54,241 nt of DNA, from assembly GCA_023265045.1 (NCBI GenBank), contig JAHFUQ010000013.1, positions 1 to 54,241 of the forward strand, read 5' to 3'. Position numbers and translations under genes: made by a program. The notes under the pieces were generated by a model that saw only the letters and a program-made list of their open reading frames with translations, had not been told where the DNA came from and searched no databases. This DNA comes from Acidimicrobiia bacterium (GTDB taxonomy: Bacteria > Actinomycetota > Acidimicrobiia > Acidimicrobiales > AC-14). Of the stretch, positions 1 through 7,526 are shown piece by piece; the first letter of the stretch is position 1; each line of letters opens with the position of its first letter.

Positions 1-25
1 GTAACCATGTCCAGAAGACCGTCGG

Positions 26-113
26 TAAGCCGTGTGCGGGAAAACCGCACGCACGGATTGAAAGGGGGATGGGGAAACGTGCTCGCATGTCGAGCGGCGC
101 GCCCCTGACCACC
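26..113 (+). ncRNA. group II intron 3' end (domain V and putative domain VI)
   Basis: Positions 28-58 match a group II intron domain V: the AGC triad (28-30), a lower stem CCGTG/CACGG, a 2-nt CG bulge (50-51), and an upper stem TGCGG/CCGCA capped by a GAAA-type loop (40-44). A G-rich/C-rich stem around an inner GCTCG/CGAGC hairpin (about 64-107) follows, as expected for domain VI, so the intron should end near 107-113. The rest of the intron and its reverse transcriptase would lie left of the window. Compared with the textbook 34-nt domain V, an extra A seems to be present at 57 and the loop has five bases. The exact 3' splice site is uncertain. Confidence 0.7.
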
Positions 114-124
114 AATGGGCGTGG

Positions 125-1009
125 ATGGCCGAGCGCCGCGAGAAGCTCGATTTCGACACTGTGCCCATGACGGTCAAGGGAACGAGAGGCGCGGTCAAGG
201 AAATCCTTGAGGCGCCCGACTGGCGTGTGCTGGAACGCTCGGTGCTCAGCCGCTTCGGCTTGGGAGTGAGCCCGAAAGAGGCTGAGGAGGCCGTCGCGAA
301 GTTCCCTGCTGACCAACGGACCAAGCTCCTCGCGGAGGAGAACCAGCGGCGGGCGGCGCAGAAGCAAGCGCCACTCGATGCCGCGCAGGCCGCGGCGCTG
401 ATCGCGGCGGTGGCCGTCCTGCCGGTGGAGAAGGCGAAGGTCTTGGCCGCACTCAACAAGACGTCGGGATTCAAGAACGCGTTGACGGCGGCCACTGAGG
501 ACGCCCGCAAAGCCAAGGAGGCGGCGCAGGGGAACCTGGTCATCCCGACGGACCTACCGGAGTGGGAGCCCTCCAAGCCGACGATCCAGCTGCACAAGGA
601 TCTGGTCGCGCTGCTCAAGAACCTTCGCACGATCTATCCGGCGGGCTTCCGGACGATGTCGCGGACCGACCACTGGAGCGGCGGCTCGTTCGCCGGTCGC
701 TACCGCTCCGTCGACCTTATGCCCAACGAGCCGGGTCCCGGGGAGCCGAAGCGGATTCCTGAGGTGTTCCACGGCGCCAGGGTCGGTTACTACCCGCAGG
801 CCATCGCCTACACATTCGCACTGGCGATCGACAAGGCATGCACGGGCAAGGGAACGTTCCAGATCCTCTACAACGACTACCTGGTGGCGCGCGAGGCGAA
901 CAAGGTGATGGGGAACGGGACGATGACCAACGTCGACAATGTGTGCCAGGGGAGCCTGAACTGGCACGGCCCGCTGATCACGCACTTCCACGTCGATTTC
1001 GCCATCTGA
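125..1009 (+). CDS. putative LAS-type zinc peptidase-like protein, possibly 5'-truncated
   Basis: 294 residues from ATG 125. The first 130 residues are charged, Ala-rich and helical. The C-terminal half carries a DHW...YRSVDL motif (H183, D197) and ends with HFHVDF (H287, H289). The H...D...HxH order is that of LAS metallopeptidases (D-Ala-D-Ala carboxypeptidase or murein endopeptidase fold), although the first H-to-D spacing of 13 is longer than the usual 6. A cell-wall peptidase or peptidase toxin is therefore inferred. The frame is open upstream to 62, through the group II intron end, and no Shine-Dalgarno precedes 125. The intron may thus interrupt a longer gene. No signal peptide is visible from this start. 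Confidence 0.65.
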   Translation: MAERREKLDFDTVPMTVKGTRGAVKEILEAPDWRVLERSVLSRFGLGVSPKEAEEAVAKFPADQRTKLLAEENQRRAAQKQAPLDAAQAAALIAAVAVLPVEKAKVLAALNKTSGFKNALTAATEDARKAKEAAQGNLVIPTDLPEWEPSKPTIQLHKDLVALLKNLRTIYPAGFRTMSRTDHWSGGSFAGRYRSVDLMPNEPGPGEPKRIPEVFHGARVGYYPQAIAYTFALAIDKACTGKGTFQILYNDYLVAREANKVMGNGTMTNVDNVCQGSLNWHGPLITHFHVDFAI

Positions 1010-1020
1010 CGCCGGCCTGG

Positions 1021-2085
1021 TCACACGATGGTCGCCAGCACCTCTTTGAGCAGATGGGCGGTGGTTTCGTTCGACGCGCCGGTCCACTCCTGGCCCCCGG
1101 CCTCGCGGTGGCGGGACTCGTACTGGTCGAGGCCGATCGACCAGCACCGGTTGGCCTCGGCGATGTCGCGGTTGAGCGACATGTAGGTCTGCGGCATCGG
1201 TATCAGCGAGTACTCGACGGGCGTCGAGTGCCGGGATGTCTGGCGGATCACGACGCTCAGCGTGTCCGAGAAGTCCGGCGGGATCTGGCCGTGGCGGGAG
1301 ATGATCTCCAGCTCCTCGGGCGGGCGCGGGTAGTCCACCAGCACGACCTGGAAGAAGGGGGCGTCGTGGAGCATGGCGATCATGCTGTCGACCAGCTCCG
1401 CCGCCCGGCGCGGCGACTTACGGGACAGGAAGGCGGCGAAGGTCTGCTTGTTCAGCGCCACCTGGTACCGCTTGCGCCCGCGCAACGCCAGGTCCCGGAA
1501 GTGGGCCTGGTAGGAGGCGAACAAGGCGCGGAACGTTTCCCCGTCGGCGTCGTTCAGGCCCATGCCGTCGATCCAGCGGGCGAGATCCTCGTCGTCGACG
1601 AAGATCAGCGGCGGCTCGTCGCCCACCAGCATCTCCAGACCGGGGTACTCCCGCTCCAGGGCGAAGATGTAGGCGAATGCCTGCTCGTTGGTGAGGTGGG
1701 CGACGGCCGGGACCCGCAGCAACTCGGCCGCCGAGGTGGGCAGGGCGGCGATGAAGGCGGCCAGGCTGCCGGCCTCGAGCTCGGGCGTGACGGCGAGGGA
1801 GGCGAAGCACGATCCCCGCAGCTCCTCGGCCGAGAAGCACTCCAGCAGCTCCTCGACCCCGACGTTGAGGGCGCGAGCCACCGCCACGATGGCGAGCCCG
1901 CGCGTCGACATGCGGGTCGGCAGCCGGTACGGCGTGCTGCGGCTCTCCATCAAAGCGATCATCGCCACCGACACCGGGCGCTGCGGGTCGAGCTCGGCCG
2001 TGCGGACGCTCAGGCCCTCGCGGGTCAGGCGTTCGTGGGCCCGCAGCCGCCGCAACCGGTCGGCGAAGCGTTCAGCAGCCCCCAT
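1021..2085 (-). CDS. XRE-family helix-turn-helix transcriptional regulator
   Basis: 354 residues from ATG 2085. Residues about 5-80 form a helix-turn-helix of the XRE/Cro type (FADRLRRLRAHERLT... then SVAMIALMESRST) with an insertion. The remaining 270 residues have no clear family signature; they read as a globular helical sensor or effector domain with Trp/Tyr-rich C-terminal segments. The gene lies downstream of a short structured RNA with its own promoter and terminator on the same strand (2141-2261). That RNA could be its leader or an independent sRNA. A palindrome overlaps the -35 box of that promoter, so autoregulation is possible. The ligand is unknown. Confidence 0.85.
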   Translation of the reverse strand: MGAAERFADRLRRLRAHERLTREGLSVRTAELDPQRPVSVAMIALMESRSTPYRLPTRMSTRGLAIVAVARALNVGVEELLECFSAEELRGSCFASLAVTPELEAGSLAAFIAALPTSAAELLRVPAVAHLTNEQAFAYIFALEREYPGLEMLVGDEPPLIFVDDEDLARWIDGMGLNDADGETFRALFASYQAHFRDLALRGRKRYQVALNKQTFAAFLSRKSPRRAAELVDSMIAMLHDAPFFQVVLVDYPRPPEELEIISRHGQIPPDFSDTLSVVIRQTSRHSTPVEYSLIPMPQTYMSLNRDIAEANRCWSIGLDQYESRHREAGGQEWTGASNETTAHLLKEVLATIV

Positions 2086-2140
2086 CGGGCGTGCAGGCTA
2101 CCAGCGGCCTCCGGGCGCACCGCGGAACGCGGGTGGGCAC

Positions 2141-2228
2141 AAAAAAGCGGAGTCCCAAGGAAGGCTCCGTCCACTTCGTCCGGCCCGAGAGCCGGTCTCC
2201 GTGAGCTTCCTCCCCCTCGGGACTCCGA
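2141..2228 (-). ncRNA. structured small RNA or attenuator leader ending in an intrinsic terminator
   Basis: On the minus strand, 2228 to 2141 folds as a closed rod. P1 is CGGAGTCCC (2227-2219) paired with GGGACTCCG (2156-2148), 9 of 9. P2 is AGGAAG/CTTCCT extended by CTC/GAG across one bulged C. P3 is a CCGGC/GCCGG hairpin. The 3' arm of P1 is followed by C and six T (2146-2141), a classic intrinsic terminator. A sigma-70-type promoter sits just upstream, so transcription should start near 2227 and give about 85 nt. The XRE start codon lies 55 nt downstream, so attenuation of that gene is an alternative. I do not recognise a known RNA family. Confidence 0.6.
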
Positions 2229-2233
2229 GCACC

Positions 2234-2261
2234 ATGATAGGGGGTTGCCCTTGAAAGTCAA
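2234..2261 (-). promoter_or_regulatory. sigma-70-type promoter with overlapping palindrome
   Basis: Minus strand -35 TTGACT (2261-2256), 16-nt spacer, -10 TATCAT (2239-2234). The predicted start is near 2227, at the first base of the structured RNA. A perfect 7-bp inverted repeat CCCTTGA/TCAAGGG (2248-2264, 3-nt centre) overlaps the -35 box. A second inverted repeat ACCTGGT/ACCAGGT lies at 2271-2299. Both look like repressor sites; binding by the adjacent XRE protein is inferred. Confidence 0.6.
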
Positions 2262-2332
2262 GGGAGAATTACCTGGTGACAGCCTGTGGAGAACCAGGTG
2301 ATTCCCGTCTGTGGCCGCCATCCGTCGCCTCC

Positions 2333-3388
2333 TCAGGCGGTTTCGTCGCTCCGGAACGCGGTGGCCGTCTGCGGCCTGACCTGCTTCCAGATCAGCTCGG
2401 CGTAGGGGCGGCGGTCGAGCATCTTGAACAGCACGCCGGGGTGCTGGCAGGTCTGGAAGTACAGGGCGGTCGCCTTGCGGTCGCCCAGGTCGCGGAAGTC
2501 GGCTCGGCACTGGCGTTCGATGGCGTTGTAGCGCGCTTGGATCGTCGCCACTTCCTTGCGGACCCACGCCGCAAATTCGTCGGGCACCCGTTCGAGGATC
2601 TCGCCCCAGTTCTGGCCGGCGCGCATCGCCTCCCAGATGGCCGCGGGGGACACCTGGGTCACCAGGCGGTGGATACGGACGTAGTCGGCCCGCTTGAGCT
2701 TCACCCGCAGTCCTGATGCGAACCGGGCGACGAACCCCTCGCTCTCAGTCCCGTCCCCCTCCCGCGTGAGCTTGCGCAGCGCGTCGAAGTCGGCCACGCC
2801 GTCGAACCGGCGCACGACCGGACCGGGCCAGTCTGTGGGGAGCGTGACGTCACGGCCCGTCGCCGTGTCGATCGCGGCCAGCAGGACCAGCTCCTCCCGG
2901 TCGCCGTAGTCGCAGACGATCCGGTTCCAGGGGGCGATGTACTCGAACAACAGCGTCACGCCATCAGGGACGGGACGGTCGAAGGTGTTGAAGAGGGCGG
3001 TGGCGTGGTGGGCGTGGGGGGAGTCGAGCGAACCACGCGAGGCGACGGCGGGACCATCGGGGCCCTCGTAGAGGATGCCGAGCGAGCCGTCCAGCTTTTC
3101 AAACGCCTCGAACGGCTCCACCGGCAGCTCGGGCAAGTCATCGGCGTTGAAGAACTTGCCGAACGGCCGCGCCACGACCGTGCCGTCGCCGCGGATGATG
3201 AGGCCGCGGCACGCCACTGTCTCGGGCGTCCACACGCGCTCGTACTGCGCTTTGGCGGTGTAGTTGACGATGGTGAAGTCGGCCGAGGGGTGCGGAGCGC
3301 AGCGGAGGTAGCCCTCGGCGACGAGCCGGCGGTAGCGGTCGTCGTCGAAACCCTGGATCTTGGGCACAGCCACGGTCATTCCCGCCAT
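2333..3388 (-). CDS. T4 Rnl1-like RNA ligase
   Basis: 351 residues from ATG 3388 (MAGMTVAV; ATG 3379 is an alternative). It is an ATP-dependent nucleotidyltransferase that seals RNA ends. Motif I is EKLDGS with nucleotidylated Lys98. Upstream lies RGLII...ARPFGKFFN (about 61-81), typical of Rnl1/Trl1 ligases. Motif IV is SEGFVAR and motif V is VKLKRADY. The C-terminal 120 residues are helical, as in the Rnl1 tRNA-recognition domain. No kinase/phosphatase or nuclease partner is adjacent. It is divergent from the cupredoxin gene (67 bp between starts) and its 3' end is next to the structured RNA. A much longer frame upstream overlaps the cupredoxin gene and is not coding. Confidence 0.9.
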   Translation of the reverse strand: MAGMTVAVPKIQGFDDDRYRRLVAEGYLRCAPHPSADFTIVNYTAKAQYERVWTPETVACRGLIIRGDGTVVARPFGKFFNADDLPELPVEPFEAFEKLDGSLGILYEGPDGPAVASRGSLDSPHAHHATALFNTFDRPVPDGVTLLFEYIAPWNRIVCDYGDREELVLLAAIDTATGRDVTLPTDWPGPVVRRFDGVADFDALRKLTREGDGTESEGFVARFASGLRVKLKRADYVRIHRLVTQVSPAAIWEAMRAGQNWGEILERVPDEFAAWVRKEVATIQARYNAIERQCRADFRDLGDRKATALYFQTCQHPGVLFKMLDRRPYAELIWKQVRPQTATAFRSDETA

Positions 3389-3455
3389 GTCACCACGCGT
3401 GCGCTGGCCGCTGCGTCGGTTTGTCCTACTGTCGCCCGGTGGCTGGACCCGTCTC

Positions 3456-3884
3456 ATGAAAGCCTCGGTTCGAGCCGGCGTCCTGATCGTCGCGGCCGCC
3501 TTGGCGGCGGCGGGCTGCGGCGGTGACGCAAAGACGAACGGATCGTCGCCGACCACCGCGGCGGCTGGTCCCGTCGACCAGACCGTCGAGATCCGCATGG
3601 TCGACCTCGCCTTCAAGCCCGACGCCATCACGGTCAAGGCAGGGACGACGGTGCGCTTCGTCTTCAAGAACGACGGCAGCCTCGACCACAACGCCGCGTT
3701 CGGCGACGAGGCCGCCCAGTCGGCCGTCGAGTCGGGCAAGCAGCAACGGGACGGCGTCGCCGCCAGCCCCAACCAGACCAAGGCGTACGTGCGCCGCTTC
3801 GACGCCCCCGGCGCCCTCGTCATCGGGTGCCACGTCGCCGGCCACTACAAGGCAGGGATGAAGATGCGCCTCACCGTCGCATAA
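3456..3884 (+). CDS. cupredoxin-domain lipoprotein
   Basis: 142 residues from ATG 3456. The N-terminus is a lipoprotein signal (MKASVRAG..., hydrophobic core, lipobox LAAAGC with the lipidated Cys near residue 17). A Ser/Thr linker leads to one cupredoxin domain. Copper ligands of type 1 are recognisable: His in DHNAAF, and Cys, His and Met in GCHVAGHYKAGM. It is thus a membrane-anchored extracytoplasmic copper protein, probably an electron carrier; the partner is unknown. ATG 3360 is in frame but would put 32 non-signal residues before the signal peptide, so 3456 is preferred. It stands alone, divergent from the RNA ligase. Confidence 0.88.
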   Translation: MKASVRAGVLIVAAALAAAGCGGDAKTNGSSPTTAAAGPVDQTVEIRMVDLAFKPDAITVKAGTTVRFVFKNDGSLDHNAAFGDEAAQSAVESGKQQRDGVAASPNQTKAYVRRFDAPGALVIGCHVAGHYKAGMKMRLTVA

Positions 3885-3972
3885 CCCACCCCCCCGACCA
3901 ACGTCTCCGCGTAATTGGGCCTTGGAGCCACCATCTGCGCGGGGACCTCGGGTGGTGTGACAGCCGGCGGCC

Positions 3973-4530
3973 TCAGACTCCCCAGGCCGGCGCCCGCTCG
4001 AGCAGGAACCGGCTGACGCCGAGGCAACGGTCGAGGACCTCGCACAGTTGCTCCTCCCCGGCCAGCACCTGGGCGAGCGAGACTTGCTGGCGGGCCACCA
4101 CGGTCAGACTCCGCTCGGCCGCGTCGGTCACCGAGGCGAACGAGTCGATGGCCGACACCTCGAGCGGCAGCTCGGGGCCGCCGATCCCGGCGAGGTCCGT
4201 GGCCAGCACCAGCAAGTCGGGGCCCTGGGGCAGCGGCGGCAAGGCCCACGTGAAGATCAACGGGAAGTGGTAGGCGTCCGCGGGTTCCTCGTCCTCCGGC
4301 AGCTCGCTCACGATGTCCTCGAAGGCGAGCAGCACCCGGGGCTCGACCTCGAGCGCCAGGTGCAGGTCCACTGGGCCGCCGCAGCCCTCCTCGGGGTGGA
4401 GGTCGACCTCCCATACCTGCCGCAGGGAGTAGGTCTCGACGAAATGCCGCTCGTCGTGGACGTGAAAGCCGTGATCAACGGCGTGGTCCTTCAACTCGGC
4501 CACGAAGCCGGCGACGTCGATGGCAGCCAT
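3973..4530 (-). CDS. conserved hypothetical protein
   Basis: 185 residues, soluble and acidic, starting MAAIDVAGFVAEL. No catalytic motif or membrane segment is visible. The middle is beta-rich (VDLHLALEVEPRVLLAFEDIV, then YHFPLIFTWALPPLP) and the C-terminal third is helical with Leu/Gln heptads. I do not recognise the family. It is divergent from the inositol-phosphatase-like gene, with only 33 bp between the two starts, so the two likely share a regulatory region. Confidence 0.75.
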   Translation of the reverse strand: MAAIDVAGFVAELKDHAVDHGFHVHDERHFVETYSLRQVWEVDLHPEEGCGGPVDLHLALEVEPRVLLAFEDIVSELPEDEEPADAYHFPLIFTWALPPLPQGPDLLVLATDLAGIGGPELPLEVSAIDSFASVTDAAERSLTVVARQQVSLAQVLAGEEQLCEVLDRCLGVSRFLLERAPAWGV

Positions 4531-4563
4531 TGACGGCGAGCGTACGACGCTAGCGTCCCTCCT

Positions 4564-5313
4564 GTGATCGACAGCGACCTCCTCGACCTGCTGGGCGACG
4601 CCGCCGAGGCCGTGCGTGGCGCGCTCGACACCGTCGACGACTGGGGGCCGTCGGGGCGCAAGGCCGGCCAGTACGCCTTCGACATCGTGGCCGACGAGGC
4701 CGCGCTAGCGGTGTTCGACAAGGTCCCGGAGCTGGGTATCCTCAGCGAGGAGACGGGCGTGCACCGTCCGGGGCGCGACGTGTGGGTCGCGCTCGACCCG
4801 GTCGACGGGTCCACCAACGCATCGCGCCGCATCCCCTGGTACGCGACCAGCATGTGCGTGGTGGACCCTAGCGGGCCGCGGGTCGCCCTCATCGTCAACC
4901 AGGCGACGGGCGACCGGTTCGAGGCGGTGCGAGGAGGCGGCGCAACCTGGAACGGCGCCCTGATCCGTCCGACCGACTGCCAGCGCATAGCCGACGCGGT
5001 GGTCGGCATCACCTGGGTCCCGTCGAGGCCCCTCAACAGCCGCCAGATCCGCGCCCTCGGCGCCGCGTCGCTCGACATCTGCGCGGTGGCCTTCGGAGGC
5101 CTCGACGCCTACATCGACTTCACCACGAGCGGCCACAGCCCGTGGGACTACCTGGCTGCGGTGTTGGTGTGCTGGGAGGCGGGCGCCGGCGCGGCCGAGG
5201 CGTCCGGCCGCGACCTGGTCACCCGCATCCCCTACGAGCGGCGGACGGTCGTCGCCGCGGCGACGCCGACGCTCCTCGAGGAGGCGGTGGCGCTGCGGGC
5301 AGCGATGCGGTGA
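4564..5313 (+). CDS. inositol monophosphatase family protein
   Basis: 249 residues from GTG 4564. Metal-binding motifs of the Mg-dependent inositol-phosphatase/FBPase/CysQ superfamily are present: SEETG (Glu62-Glu63), DPVDGSTN (Asp78 to Asp81) and PWDYLAA with Asp195. The enzyme should remove phosphate from a small substrate such as myo-inositol-1-phosphate, a histidinol-phosphate-like compound or a 3'-phosphoadenosine nucleotide; the sequence does not decide which. It is translationally coupled by a GTGA overlap to the downstream Nudix hydrolase, suggesting joint action in phosphometabolite clean-up. Confidence 0.9.
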   Translation: MIDSDLLDLLGDAAEAVRGALDTVDDWGPSGRKAGQYAFDIVADEAALAVFDKVPELGILSEETGVHRPGRDVWVALDPVDGSTNASRRIPWYATSMCVVDPSGPRVALIVNQATGDRFEAVRGGGATWNGALIRPTDCQRIADAVVGITWVPSRPLNSRQIRALGAASLDICAVAFGGLDAYIDFTTSGHSPWDYLAAVLVCWEAGAGAAEASGRDLVTRIPYERRTVVAAATPTLLEEAVALRAAMR

Positions 5314-5801
5314 GCTCGGCCTGGGGCTCACGCCTGCAGCGGCTGGGGTTCCGCGCCTGGCGACGGCTGCCGCTGCGCGTCCGGCTGTTCGTGGTGCGCC
5401 GGGCGACGCCGTCGTTCTCCGTCGGCGCCATCTGCGTCATCGAGCGTTCCGACGGCGCCCTGCTGCTCATCCGCAACAGCTACCGCACCGGCTGGGGGTT
5501 CCCCGGCGGGTTCCTCAAGCGGGGCGAGTCGCCCGACGACGCGGCCCGCCGTGAAACACGGGAAGAGGTCGGGGTCGACGTCGTGCTCGACCCCAATCCC
5601 AAGGTGGTGGTGGAGGCGAGCGTGCGCCGGGTCGACGTGATCTTCACCGGGCGGGCGGAGGCCGACGGCGCCGCCGACCCCCAACCCCGATCCGCCGAGA
5701 TCCTCGAGGCCCGCTGGTACCCGGCGACCGACCTGCCCGACCTCCAGGCGGAAGCGGCCAGCGCCATGGTCGAGCTCGGCCGGGCCAACCTCAAGCGTTA
5801 G
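5310..5801 (+). CDS. Nudix hydrolase
   Basis: 163 residues. GTG 5310 overlaps the upstream stop (GTGA), which fixes the start. The Nudix box is complete: Gly67-x5-Glu73-x7-Arg81-Glu82-x2-Glu85-Glu86-x-Gly88, in the context [12 protein letters not shown]...RETREEVG. A basic N-terminal helix (residues 6-32, [21 protein letters not shown] minus ends) precedes the fold. It should hydrolyse a nucleoside diphosphate linked to another moiety. It forms a two-gene operon with the inositol-phosphatase-like gene. Its 3' end overlaps that of the convergent sigma-factor gene by 4 bp. Confidence 0.9.
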   Translation: MSSAWGSRLQRLGFRAWRRLPLRVRLFVVRRATPSFSVGAICVIERSDGALLLIRNSYRTGWGFPGGFLKRGESPDDAARRETREEVGVDVVLDPNPKVVVEASVRRVDVIFTGRAEADGAADPQPRSAEILEARWYPATDLPDLQAEAASAMVELGRANLKR

Positions 5802-6697
5802 AGCAGCTGGCCGACCGCCACGGGAGTAGATGGGTGGCGCAGCTTCGAAAGCGCCTTGGCCTCGATCTGGCGCACCCGTTCGCGCGTGACCCGGAACTCG
5901 CGGCCCACCTCGTCGAGCGTCCGCGGGCGGTCGCCGTCGAGCCCGAACCGCAACTCGAGCACCCGCTGTTCACGGGCCGAAAGGGTGGTCAGGACGTCGC
6001 GCAGCTCCCTCAGCTCGATCGCCGCCACGGCCGCATCAGCCGGCGCCTCGACGGTGCGGTCGGCGAGGAAGTCGACCAGCTCCGCGTCCTCGTCGCCGAC
6101 TTCGGCGAACAGGGACACCGGGTCAGGGGCGACGCGCTGGGCCTCGACCACTTTGTCGATGGCGAGCCCGGTGTCGGTCGCGATCTCGGCGCTCGTGGGC
6201 TCACGCCCCAGGCTGCGCGCCAGCTCGACGGTCGACCGTTTCACCTGGCTCACGGTCTCCACCATGTGTACCGGCACCCGGATGGTGCGGCCCTTGTCGG
6301 CGATCGCCCGCGTGACGGATTGGCGGATCCACCACGTGGCGTAGGTGGAGAACTTGAACCCCTTGCGGTGGTCGAACTTCTCCACTGCTCGCATGAGCCC
6401 GAGGTTCCCCTCCTGCACGAGGTCGATCAGCGGCAGGCCCGACGACTGGTACCGCTTGGCGATCGAGACGACCAGGCGAAGGTTGGACTGGATGAACCGT
6501 TGCCGCGCCGCCTGCCCGGCGTCGACGAGCGCATGGTGCTCGGGCGACTCCGCCCCCGCCGCATCCGCGGTCCGCCCGTCGAGGATGGCCTTGCCCAGCG
6601 CGGTCTCCTCGGCCTGGGTCAACAGGTCGTGACTGCCGATCTCCTGGAGGTACTGCCGCAACAGTTGGTCGACCGATTCCCGGCTTCCCTGGCCCAT
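5798..6697 (-). CDS. RNA polymerase sigma-70 family factor (group 2, SigA/SigB-like)
   Basis: 299 residues from ATG 6697. Region 1.2 ([12 protein letters not shown]) is at about residues 9-20. Regions 2.1-2.4 carry [30 protein letters not shown] and [11 protein letters not shown]. Regions 3 and 4 end in the helix-turn-helix [23 protein letters not shown]. No region 1.1 is present, in contrast to the rpoD gene that begins at 53856, so this is an alternative, primary-like sigma factor, probably for stress or stationary phase. The longer upstream frame to 6874 lacks conservation and overlaps the intergenic region. Confidence 0.93.
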   Translation of the reverse strand: MGQGSRESVDQLLRQYLQEIGSHDLLTQAEETALGKAILDGRTADAAGAESPEHHALVDAGQAARQRFIQSNLRLVVSIAKRYQSSGLPLIDLVQEGNLGLMRAVEKFDHRKGFKFSTYATWWIRQSVTRAIADKGRTIRVPVHMVETVSQVKRSTVELARSLGREPTSAEIATDTGLAIDKVVEAQRVAPDPVSLFAEVGDEDAELVDFLADRTVEAPADAAVAAIELRELRDVLTTLSAREQRVLELRFGLDGDRPRTLDEVGREFRVTRERVRQIEAKALSKLRHPSTPVAVGQLL

Positions 6698-6812
6698 TTG
6701 CGGCGAATGTACTGGCGGGGTCTCGGCCGGACGGGGATGGTGGCGGTTTCTGTAAGGAATGTGCGCCGGGCCGCTCTTCACCGTGTTCACGCCTGCACGA
6801 GAGGAGCACCCC

Positions 6813-7463
6813 ATGAAGCGGACACGTTGGATCGCAGCCCTGGTTGCCGCAGCCCTGGTCGGCCTCGTTCTCATCCTGGTCGGCGGCGACGGCGGTCCGG
6901 ACTCGGCCGCCGTCAGGTCTCACACCGTCGCCACCCCGCCCGGCCGGCCGCTCGCCGAACCGGTCGCCGAACCGGTCGCCGATCTCGTCGGGCCGGTCGT
7001 TGCCGACAGCGCAGGCGCGCCCGTGCCCGGGCCGGGCGCGCCGCCGCGCACTCCGCCGACGACCAAGAAGCCGAAGCCGCCGCTCGTCGGGCCCGGCGGC
7101 CTGACCATCGCGACCACGACCACGACCACGGTCAAGCCCGGCCTGGATCTCGACTTCGTTGCCCCGCTCAGCCCGGCGAAGCTCGTGCGCGTCACGCCCG
7201 GGCCCCTCACGCTTGGGGCCAAGGGCTTCGCCTTCGCGAGGGACCTGTGCCTGCGCAACAGCGGCGACCTCCCCCTCCACTGGGAGCTCGCCACCGACGT
7301 GGTGTTCAAGTCCTCGCCGCTCTCCGGCGAGCTGGGCGGCGGCGACGCCACCTGCATCAAGGTGTGGACCGTCAGCCCGGCGATCACGCCCGGGATGACC
7401 CTTCCCCTCGTGATCGACAGCTCGGCGAACTCGGTGTCGATCAACGTCCGCCTCGCGGACTGA
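6813..7463 (+). CDS. secreted or membrane-anchored protein, unknown function
   Basis: 216 residues from ATG 6813, preceded by GAGGAG at 6801-6806. An N-terminal hydrophobic segment (residues about 7-24, [19 protein letters not shown]) is a signal anchor. A Pro/Val-rich stretch with imperfect EPVA repeats and a Thr-rich stretch (residues about 105-115) act as a linker. The C-terminal 110 residues are beta-rich ([15 protein letters not shown]...) and look like an Ig-like or immunoglobulin-type extracellular domain. It is divergent from the sigma-factor gene and lies 63 bp before the ECF gene, whose C-terminus has the same architecture (Thr/Pro linker, beta domain). Confidence 0.8.
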   Translation: MKRTRWIAALVAAALVGLVLILVGGDGGPDSAAVRSHTVATPPGRPLAEPVAEPVADLVGPVVADSAGAPVPGPGAPPRTPPTTKKPKPPLVGPGGLTIATTTTTTVKPGLDLDFVAPLSPAKLVRVTPGPLTLGAKGFAFARDLCLRNSGDLPLHWELATDVVFKSSPLSGELGGGDATCIKVWTVSPAITPGMTLPLVIDSSANSVSINVRLAD

Positions 7464-7526
7464 CGCGGCGCCTGTCGCCACGCCGGTCGCCACGCCAGTC
7501 GCCGATGGCCCCCTACCATTTGCGCC

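Noticed and set aside
2271..2299. Inverted repeat ACCTGGT/ACCAGGT as a terminator of the RNA ligase gene
   Set aside because: No T tract follows on the minus strand and the loop is 16 nt; kept only as a possible operator.
838..2301. A 487-codon plus-strand frame across the XRE gene
   Set aside because: The minus strand has a helix-turn-helix and normal codon pattern; the plus frame is low-complexity.
2333..3823. A longer RNA ligase starting at 3823
   Set aside because: The extra 145 residues lie antisense to the cupredoxin gene and show no ligase similarity.
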